NCBI GenBank assembly: GCA_963969595.1
Contig: OZ018411.1
Location: 10,790,501 to 10,854,500 of the forward strand
Origin: Neckera pumila
Taxonomy: Eukaryota; Streptophyta; Bryopsida; Hypnales; Neckeraceae
Direction: 5' to 3'
Length of the DNA stretch: 64,000 nucleotides
Below, piece after piece: positions 56,345 to 64,000 of this stretch. The notes under the pieces are model-generated. The model saw only the letters and a list, made by a program, of their open reading frames with translations. It made no database searches and was not told the origin of the DNA. Both the position numbers and the translations under genes were made by a program. Numbering within the stretch: the stretch's first letter is position 1; every line of letters begins with the position of its first letter.

Positions 56345-56580
56345 TAAACTTCTGGAAACAATCTTAAGTAAATTTTTTATACAAAGACAAATAGAATTGG
56401 CATCTAACCCAGGTCGTTTCATAATTTTTGGACCTTTGTGGAATGAGTTACAAATTTTTGAAGTTGAAACACAGTGGTCCCTCTAAAAGTGAGCCCCTCT
56501 TGAAATGTACACTATTGGTACATTGAAAAAAGAAAAATGTACCTTTATATTAAAGGATGCTTTTAGAGCACCCTACCTTA
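56345..56580. repeat. R-family element remnant
   Basis: Core GGCATCTAACCCAGGTCG and GAATGAGTTACAAATTTTTG, ending GGATGCTTTTAGAGCACCC then TACCTTA. The end is the inverse of the left edge at 15675. Confidence 0.5.
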
Positions 56581-56649
56581 GATAGGAAACCCGGCACCTT
56601 CATTATGCTGGATCCAAGATGGGCTTAAAGTCAATTAATTCTTAATCCT

Positions 56650-56787
56650 TTAATCCTAGAAAGACGTGACCCTCGTGACCAAGGTAGTCACCAAAATCTC
56701 CAATTATTAGACCAATAAATGCATTCTATTTTCTACTGGTAAAATCATCCATTGGACTACTTTGGTCCACAATCCTTCTAGGGTTAA
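56650..56787 (+). mobile_element. Family C mini-element (C3, 138 bp)
   Basis: TTAATCCTAGAAAGACG to ATCCTTCTAGGGTTAA, with an 11-bp inverted terminus. Serves as the reference copy for C1 and C2. Confidence 0.65.
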
Positions 56788-57589
56788 AGACCATTGTTTT
56801 GTTTTGTTTTGCAATATTGACAAAAATTGAGATCACAAAAATGGCCAACCTATGTAGAGTGATATCTAGAAATCCAAACATATTTATAGATAGAAAATAT
56901 GATTGTTTGCCTTTGGAAAAAATATAGAGAGAATCCACCATCAAAATTGGGAGATAACAATATGCATTTGCTCATAAGATTAGTTTGCTAGATTATAACC
57001 ATAATTTATGGTGCCTCCACATTATTGACTTCCGAATATAGATCCACTTAAGCCTACTTGAATTTGTATCCTATGTAACTATATATGACTACATATGTAT
57101 GGGAAGGGAATTGGTATGGGCTTCTAATGGATATAGTTTGAAGTCTTATGATCCATAATTCCAACTCTAAGCACTTCAATAGTGGTATTCAATTTGATAA
57201 ATTTGATAAACAAGATTCATTTTGATAAATTTCTTAGATTATTCTAATTTATATTATAATTAATGTATTTTTTTTAAATCATGCATTTCAAATAAAATAC
57301 TATCTATTTTCTCTTAGATCAACTATTTTCACTTCTTATAAATATTGAGATTTTATTTGTCAATTATAAATCAAAATGCATAAATTTTATTGTCATAGTA
57401 GAAATGAGAAATGGAGGTCATGAAGGGCGTAAAATAGAAAAAAATTACTTAAACTTTTCTAACCTATTGATTCGTGAAAAAGACATTTCAAATCAATTGG
57501 ACTTTTTGAATTATATTTATTAATTTGTTGTCATTTTTGGCTACAAAATTATATTAAACATTCACCTTTTTTATGAAACTGAATAAACT

Positions 57590-57661
<72 letters not shown>

Positions 57662-58341
57662 TTTGTTCTATATATACTTCTATAAACAAGACTTTGTTTC
57701 ATGAAATAAAAATGTGAAATAAAATTGCGTATGTAGTTTAAAAGGTCAAATTGAGCTTGAAGAAGATACGGTATTTGACTATGTGGTTTAGAAACTAGTC
57801 TTTAAAAAGGTGAAAGGTTTCATTTCAACTCTTACAACTTTGGAAAACTAAATCCAAGTGTAACCATTCAACAATGTAAGGATGCAAAGGACTAAAGTGT
57901 CCATTCAATGACTTTCAAGGAAATGATAGAAAAAGAATGCGCCTATTCATCCAATAATTTAATGCATCCTTTAAGTTTTAATTCATCAAGGATGATGAGA
58001 ACTACAAATTTACTGTACAATGAATGAATTTTAGGGAAACTTTTGAAACCAAGAATACACCTAGTCATCCAAAAATTTGATGCTTTTTGAATAACCTTCT
58101 ATATTAATTAGGCTCCATCTTTTGAGAGTTATGATTATAGAGTTTTATTTTTAGGGTGAAGATTTCTTGATCATATATTAGAGGTTGATCACAAAACCAA
58201 AAATGAATAGACCTTTAAATTACACCACCCTTGACCTTCAATTTACACCACCCTTGACCTTTGACATTCTAATTTTGTAAAGATACTCTAAAGATTTTTC
58301 TTACCACAAAACTTCTCATTCATCCAAACCAATGCTAGACT
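56788..58341. other. AT-rich intergenic, no gene seen
   Basis: Contains a long TA microsatellite (57595-57661). A short direct duplication ACACCACCCTTGACCTT occurs near 58226-58262. Confidence 0.45.
57595..57661. repeat. TA microsatellite
   Basis: About 33 TA units without interruption. Confidence 0.95.
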
Positions 58342-59274
58342 TTAACCCCTAAAGGACCATTGTCCCTTCGGGGGACAAATGCGTTTTTGGGCAGGTACCT
58401 ACGAGTTGAAATTTTCTTTTGATCTTTTGAGATCTTTTTTGGAGGTAGAAAAGCCAATTAGCTTCATGGGAATATAATTTTCCCAATCAGTGCTTGGGAA
58501 CAAAAGTTATGACCAAATAAGCTCAAAACAAGGAATGGCGGGCAGCAAAAAAAATTTGCAATTTTTTTTTTTTTTTTTTTTTTTTAAATATATTTTTTCT
58601 CGTAGATTATATTTTTGCCTATCTAGAAAGCTTTGATTCATTTTATTTGGATTTTGTATGAGAAAGTTATAGACATTCTTGTTTTTTGGGCAGTTAGAGC
58701 ATCTTTTTGAAAAAAATACTTGTAGGATTCATTTCTGAATGCAATTTTTCAAATTTTTCAGACTTTTTTTTTGCATGGTTTAGTTTACTTGCTAGAACAA
58801 TCTCACCATTGGATTCAGTGCATTTTAATCTCACCTAAAATATATAAATATTTTAGATTTCCTTTTATCTTGTACCTACTTCTACTTAGTAATTTCTTTA
58901 ATAATGTAAATTAAGTCTTTCTTAACTTTTTTTTTTTGGCTAGTATTTCTCAACTCAATTCTCCAGTATAAAAATTAAAAGCTCAAAACTCTGGAGTGCA
59001 AAAAAATAAAGTTAAAAATGTTCAAAGTCAAAAAATCTAGTCCCACAATGTGCTGAAAAACTTGTTTTTTTCACTTTAAACGTAGATATTTTGCAATTTG
59101 TGCGGTCAAAAATTCTGAAATTTTTTCCACACACTCTCATAGTAGTTAGGTGTAAGATTGTACAGTTAGATGTGGAAAAAAAACATTTTTCAAATTTTTT
59201 TACTCTTTGCTATAGAAATGGCAGTTTTGAGTGTTTTTTTGGCAAAAAAATGGCCTTGGTCCTTTAGGGGTTAA
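58342..59274 (+). mobile_element. Family A element (A4)
   Basis: TTAACCCCTAAAGGACCATT to CTTGGTCCTTTAGGGGTTAA; 933 bp. Closest in sequence to A3. Its right TTAA is also the left TTAA of A5. Confidence 0.9.
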
Positions 59275-60206
59275 TCCCAAAAATTCCATTATCCCCTTGG
59301 GGGACAAAATGGATTTTGGGCAGGTTCCTACAGTCTCAATATTTGTTGTAATTTTCTGATTTTTTTTGTGAAGATAGAGAATCACATTAGCTTTCTGAAA
59401 ATATAATTTTTATTTCAATTGGTGCACGGTAGCAAAAGTATGGCAAAAAAACTCCAAATTTTAGTTCGGCGGGCAAACCTCACAAAAACTTTAAATTAAA
59501 AATTTCAAATATTTGTTTCATACAGATTTCATTTTCATCTACATGGGAAGCTTTGATTCATTCCATTTGGATCTGTTATGCAAAAGTTATGGACAATCTT
59601 ATTTTTCAGGCAATTAGAGCATCTTTTTGAAAAAATAACTTGTAGGATTCATTTCTAAACTCAATTTTGACAATTTAAAAAAAAAAAAAGTTTCACAAGG
59701 TTAAGATTTCTTGCTAGAACAATCTCACCATTGAGATTAGTATATTTCAACCGTATCTTAGAGCTATTAATGAATCAAAGCTTAAATTTCATTTTTCCTT
59801 CAATCTTGAACCTACTTCTACTTAACAAATTTTTAATGAGTGAAAACTAAGTGTTTCTCTTTTAAATTTTATTCCTAGATTTTCAACTCAATTTTTCATC
59901 ATATAAAATTAGAAATTCAAAATCATTAGAACAAAAATTTTAAGTTAAGAAGGTTCAAAGCCAAATAATGTAGTTGAACAAGGTGCAAAAAAACTTGATT
60001 CTTTCACTTTAAATGCAAATATCTTGCAATCTACACGGTCAAAGTTTCTAAAATTTCTTCCACACATTCTTACACTAGTGTAGTACAAGATCCTATGGTT
60101 AAATATGCAAAAAACACATTAAAATTGTTTTTTTGCTCTTTGCTATAAAAATGGCAGTTTTGAGTGTTTTTTGATGGAAAAAGGGTCTTGGGACTTAAGA
60201 GATTAA
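59271..60206 (+). mobile_element. Family A element, tandem with A4 (A5)
   Basis: TTAATCCCAAAAATTCCATT to TCTTGGGACTTAAGAGATTAA; 936 bp, same orientation as A4, older by its greater divergence at both termini. Confidence 0.8.
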
Positions 60207-60328
60207 AAAAATTTAAAATTTTGTATGATGAATTTGATGGAATTGAAGTAAACAATGTGTATTTTTAAAGATATGCAAAACTCATGAAAGAATTCCAGCG
60301 CATAAGGGTTAAAAATAACTTGTGTTAC

Positions 60329-61248
60329 TTAATTCTTAAAGGCCCAAGGTCTTTTTTAGCCCCAAAACACCCAAAATTGCCATATTTCTAGCAAATAGTG
60401 AAAAAATTCAAAAATGTTTTTCTTGCACATCTAACTGTAGGATCTTACACCTAACTAGTATGAGAATGTGTGGAAAATATTTCAGAATTTTTGACTGTAT
60501 AGATTGCAAGATATTTGCATTTAAAGTGAAAAAAACAAGTTTTTCAACACATTGTGGGACTAGATTTTTTGACTTTGATTATTTTTAACTTTATTTTTTT
60601 ACACTACAAAGTTTTGAGCTTTAAATGTTTATAGTGAAGAATTGAGTTGAGAATCTAGAAAAAAAAAATTCAAAAAAACTTAATTTTCATTATTAAAAAA
60701 ATTGTTAAGTAGAAGTAAGTACGAGATAGAAGGAAAATCTAAAATATTCATATATTTTAGATGTAATTAAAATGCACTAATCCCAATGGTGAGATTGTTC
60801 TAGAAAGTAAACTAAACCATGAAAAAAAAAAATTGGAAAATTTGGAAAATTGCATTCAAAAATGAATCCTACAAGTTATTTTTTTCAAAAAGATGCTCTA
60901 ACTACCCCCAAAAGAAGAATGTCCATAACTTTCTCAAAACAAATCCAAATGAAATGAATCAAATCTTTTTAGATAGACAAAAATATAATACATAAAAAAA
61001 AATACCAAAAATAAAAATAAAAAATTGCAAATTTTTTTTTGCTGCCTCCCGTCCCTTGTTTTGAGCTTATTTGGTCATACCTTTTGTTCCCAGGTACCGA
61101 TTGTGAAAAAAATTATATTCCCACAAAGTTAATTGGCTTTTCTACCTCCCAAAAAAGTTTCACAAAATTAGGAGAAAATTTTAGCCTGTAGGTACCTGCC
61201 TAAAAACGCATTTGTCCTGCGAAGGGACAATGGTCCTATAGGGGTTAA
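60329..61248 (-). mobile_element. Family A element, inverted (A6)
   Basis: TTAATTCTTAAAGGCCCAAGG to AATGGTCCTATAGGGGTTAA; 920 bp. Inverse of A3/A4 in all landmarks (GGATCTTACACCTAACTAG, GTCCATAACTTTCTC, GCCTCCCGTCCC, GGTACCTGCC). Confidence 0.85.
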
Positions 61249-61819
61249 GACAGGCTTCTATGTGAGTTTGGGGCCAACCGATGATTGGTGAAATCTCCAC
61301 TCCAAAAAAACTACTATAAGACTCGCATCCCACTAATCATTGGTGAGGTCCACCGGCACCCTACTCACATGGAAAGAGGCCCTTGGGAGTCAGATCCTCT
61401 CACCGTCATGGATGAAAACACCGAACACGTAATGAAAAGCACATACATTCATCCAAAACTCATCGTCCCCTTCGCACTGAAGCCTTTCCCTACCCGACTG
61501 GGATCCAACGCGAACGAAGAAGAAAAACAACGCCTCTCCCGCATTTCCCTCCGACTGATTTACCAATTGCGGACCTTCCGAACCCCAAAACAAGGCCGAT
61601 CGCAAGCACAGATCAAGGAGACCCACAAGTTTTTTGTGATACTTACTGTTACAAACTTGCAGCAACAAATTCCACCGGAAAATCCAGTTGGTCGGTCCGG
61701 CCACAGGGAATCCATGGTCACAGAGAGAGTTTTTCCCGTGCTTGCAATCGCGGCATTGAATTGGTCAATAATCTCAAGTGCCTGATTAATTGAGACTCGT
61801 CAAATATGGAGAAGCGCAC

Positions 61820-61860
61820 TGAATTGAATTGTATTGAATTGAATTGAATTGAATTGAATG
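61820..61860 (+). repeat. GAATT pentanucleotide microsatellite
   Basis: Eight units of GAATT with one variant (GTATT). Confidence 0.95.
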
Positions 61861-62142
61861 GAGGTAGCTTGGTCTTTCATGTAATGAGTGACAGTTTGAT
61901 TTCGTCTTCGTCGATCGAGAGAAGCTGTTAAGTGGACCGAGCGATGATTAATTGAGTGCGATTCAAGGCGACTTGGACATTTTGGTCGGTTCGTTTGGGG
62001 TTTGACAGGGAGAGAGGTTGTTTCAAAAATGACATTCCGACCAGAATTGGTGTTCTTTTTCTGTTGAACTGCTTTTGGGGGATTTAATTTGTAACTTCCT
62101 TGTGCTTGGGAATATTAATTTTACCTGCAAAACGAAGTCTAC

Positions 62143-62180
62143 CTTGTTGTTGTTGTTGTTGTTCTTCTTCTTCTTGTTCT
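62143..62180 (+). repeat. TTG/TTC trinucleotide repeat in the leader
   Basis: Six TTG units followed by TTC units, a pyrimidine-rich tract often found in plant 5' leaders. Confidence 0.9.
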
Positions 62181-62650
62181 TGGTACCCCTGTTTTGAGCC
62201 CGTCTTTTTGTTGGCGTTGTTCGTAATTGAGCTTCCATGGCTGCTCATTTGAGGTCTGGTGTCTGTTGAGAGAGAATTTTTCTGTGTGGTCTTTTAGGAA
62301 CTTGAGAATTGAGAAGCTGTGTTGGACCTCCTTCCTGTGGCGAAAGCCGTTCAAGAGCGATTAGTTTTTTTTTTTTCTGCAGTTGTCACTTGTTGCTTAA
62401 TTTCCGAGGTTGCGATTCGTACTCTCGATCACTGCAGAGTGATATGGACGTATTGGTGCGCATCGTGCTGCAATCTTGGTGTCTGTAACTCTGGTACCGA
62501 CATGCATTGGAGTGGAGGATAGTCATTCAATATGCTTTACGTTTTTTTCTGTTTACAAGGAGAATTTTCTGCTCTTGGCAAGAAAGTTGGGATGCTGAGT
62601 GCGGATTTTTAGTCACCTGTGCCTAATTTAGATTGGCTGTTGTTCCATCC

Positions 62651-62686
62651 ATGGTGGCTTTATTTGAAGCACTTGGAGAGGTTTAG
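62651..62686 (+). promoter_or_regulatory. Short uORF just before the main start
   Basis: ATG at 62651 opens an 11-codon frame that stops with TAG ten bases before the main ATG at 62697. It could lower initiation at the main start if the leader is as drawn here. Confidence 0.3.
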
Positions 62687-62696
62687 GGTTACGGTG

Positions 62697-63991
62697 ATGG
62701 ATTACCAGATGTTTCTGGTAAGGCCCCCGGGGACCAGCAATCGGGGGGCTCGGGGAGGAGGATTACGGCTGTTTCGAATCCTGGACCATGGAATCTCGGT
62801 GTTGCCTCTGGGAACTCCCAATGGAACTCCCACCGAGTACCGATTCGAGCATGTTGCCAAGATCGTGGCTGCCGATGATGATCCCACGGAGTTGCGGATC
62901 GAGATTCTGGACACCAGCAAATCCGGGTTCGGGTGTGAGAGCGTTCGGTTCTGCTGTGAAGCTCGGGCTTCGCTTCTCACTGCGCTTCTGAATCGCGTGG
63001 ATGACATGAATGGCATTGGTATGTTGTTTGCATACTGTTCCAATTCCATTACCTTCGTGCTATGGCACTCCATAGTATGACGGTATTCTTGTTTCAAGGA
63101 ATGAACATGTGGTAACTCGTTTTTGTTATAAACGCGTGCTTGAGACCTTAAGCTAGGGCTTCTTGAATTTGCCATAGGAGATTAGGCCAGGGCTTGAATG
63201 CCAAAGGTTTGTGTCCCGATGTTCCCGTGCCAATTATAGTACTAAAGGTATTGCGTGAGATTATTGTTTCAAGGAATGAACATGTGACGAGTCATTGAAT
63301 CATGATTCTCCTTATAATAGGAGATCCGCCCAGGAGGAAAAAGATTTGAGGAGCTAAATTCAACTATGTTGTGGTTTTTCTCTGGGTTGCTTGAGTTCTC
63401 AATGTATTTGATTTATGCCAATTCTATCTTTCTGATGCTATCAGGGATTGACTACTCGGCGAAGAAACATAGCATCCAGCGGGGAGGGTTGGTCGACACC
63501 ACGTATCGAGTGCGGAGTGCTTCCATTGTGAAAATGGTCAATTTAGGTCATCGATCAGATTTTAAGGTATTGGACCGTGGATTGAGCTCTACATGGATAC
63601 AGAGTCTCATGAGTATGAATCTCATAATGCCGTTGCAGAATATTGATGTATTTTTTATTGTCAGAATGTATCACCACCATTACCGTGATCTGTAATTCTT
63701 GTATAAGAAAAAGCGCCAGATTTCATCATCAGATTTATCATGTCGTAGTTTTGTTAATATGTAATTATTCCAATCAATGTATTGCGTTTGTAGCATGCGC
63801 TGTTATTAATGAGATTGAGACTGGTGTCGCAGGTTAAGGCATCCAAAAAGGTAAACTTCCAAGACATAGTTAAGCTGGAAATTCTTAGTGATGATGAGCA
63901 GATCGTGCTGGTCTCTCTCAGATCCCGAACCATGCGGCTAGCGGTCAAGGATTCCGTGGCTTTTGTTTGCGCCATTCAGAGGAACATGAGG
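62697..63991 (+). CDS. RME-8/DNAJC13/GRV2-like protein, N-terminal exons (partial)
   Basis: Exon 1 62697-63018, intron 63019-63444 (G|GTATG ... CTATCAG|), exon 2 63445-63566, intron 63567-63832 (AAG|GTATTG ... GTCGCAG|), exon 3 from 63833 to at least 63991, where AGG|GTACGC may be the next donor. Phases fit (1, 0), giving 201 residues without a stop. Two PH-like repeats can be seen: residues about 1-108, ending FCCEARASLLTALLNRVDD, and about 110-200 (YSAKKHSIQRGG ... VKLEILSDDEQIVLVSLRSR ... KDSVAFVCAIQRNM). The RASxLT motif and repeat spacing resemble the N-terminus of RME-8 (plant GRV2/KAM2), a large DnaJ protein of endosomes that acts with Hsp70 in vacuolar and endosomal sorting. The usual basic HSWRG segment of repeat 1 is replaced by a Gly/Arg-rich stretch, and the J domain would lie far beyond the window. 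The ATG was chosen as the first in frame. The family call is tentative; the exon structure is better supported. Confidence 0.5.
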
Positions 63992-64000
63992 GTACGCACT

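Larger units (their letters stand above)
61249..62650 (+). promoter_or_regulatory. Presumed promoter and leader of the right-hand gene
   Basis: GC rises past the last A element. No TATA box can be assigned with confidence. Simple repeats lie at 61820-61860 and 62143-62180. An imperfect inverted pair (CTATGTGAGTTTGGGGCC / CACATGG..) flanks 61258-61372. The 166-codon plus frame at 61285-61785 and its minus-strand partner have no recognisable domain. Several ATGs precede the chosen start, so the leader may be spliced or may carry uORFs. Confidence 0.3.

Noticed and set aside
5332..61248. A/B repeats as solo LTRs of a retrotransposon
   Set aside because: Their ends are inverted repeats with TTAA duplications instead of TG...CA ends with 4-6-bp duplications, and they occur in both orientations with no internal domain, primer binding site or polypurine tract.
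61285..61785. 166-codon plus-strand frame upstream of the right-hand gene
   Set aside because: It has no domain, the opposite strand is equally open, and it spans likely leader or promoter DNA. It remains possible as an exon but is unsupported.
62702..63175. 157-codon minus-strand frame opposite the RME-8-like exon
   Set aside because: It is the antisense of exon 1 and intron 1. The plus strand has matching splice phases and a family-like motif, whereas the minus frame has none.

Overview
The window looks like nuclear DNA of a eukaryote, most likely a green-lineage (streptophyte) genome, although the species cannot be named from the sequence. It is AT-rich and has almost no long open frames. 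The little coding sequence present is split by GT-AG introns. The mobile elements are of types common in plant genomes: CACTA, PIF/Harbinger (Tourist-like), Tc1/mariner (Stowaway-like), a tRNA-derived SINE and, unusually, a very large set of TTAA-flanked piggyBac-like elements. I found no bacterial operon, CRISPR array, rRNA or intact tRNA.

Layout. 1-12 kb is a mosaic of nested inverted-repeat elements. 12.2-15.7 kb is an island of higher GC with one plausible unknown gene on the minus strand (13386-14585, two exons joining in phase, 263 residues, with in-frame tandem repeats). 17.0-24.4 kb is best read as one large piggyBac-like transposon flanked by TTAA. It carries a decayed minus-strand transposase (18.2-19.8 kb) with an acidic N-terminal part, a Cys-rich C-terminus and further decayed minus-strand frames upstream (22.4-24.1 kb), and it is split by a 1.78-kb CACTA element with an AAG target duplication. 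24.4-61.2 kb is almost wholly repeats: two related ~930-bp TTAA families (here called A and B, at least 14 copies), shorter TTAA units (C, D, E, V, W), TAA/TTA-flanked Tourist-like units (F-I, S), TA-flanked units (L, N-P, U), a second CACTA (26.6-27.5 kb) and simple repeats. 61.2-64.0 kb is the 5' end of a plus-strand gene; three exons are seen, and the product resembles the N-terminal PH-like repeats of the RME-8/DNAJC13/GRV2 endosomal DnaJ family. It runs off the right edge.

How the parts relate. The non-autonomous TTAA elements share the terminus TTAACCCnTAAAG with the large piggyBac-like element, so that element or a relative is the natural candidate for the enzyme that moved them. The copy here is dead: it has frameshifts, stops, and Asn in place of two of the three expected catalytic Asp. 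Nested insertions (A in A, A in I, B in E, B in F, a TIR element in B, K in J and in V, CACTA in piggyBac, SINE in CACTA) give a relative order of activity. All family letters are local names. Element boundaries were read by eye from terminal repeats and target duplications.
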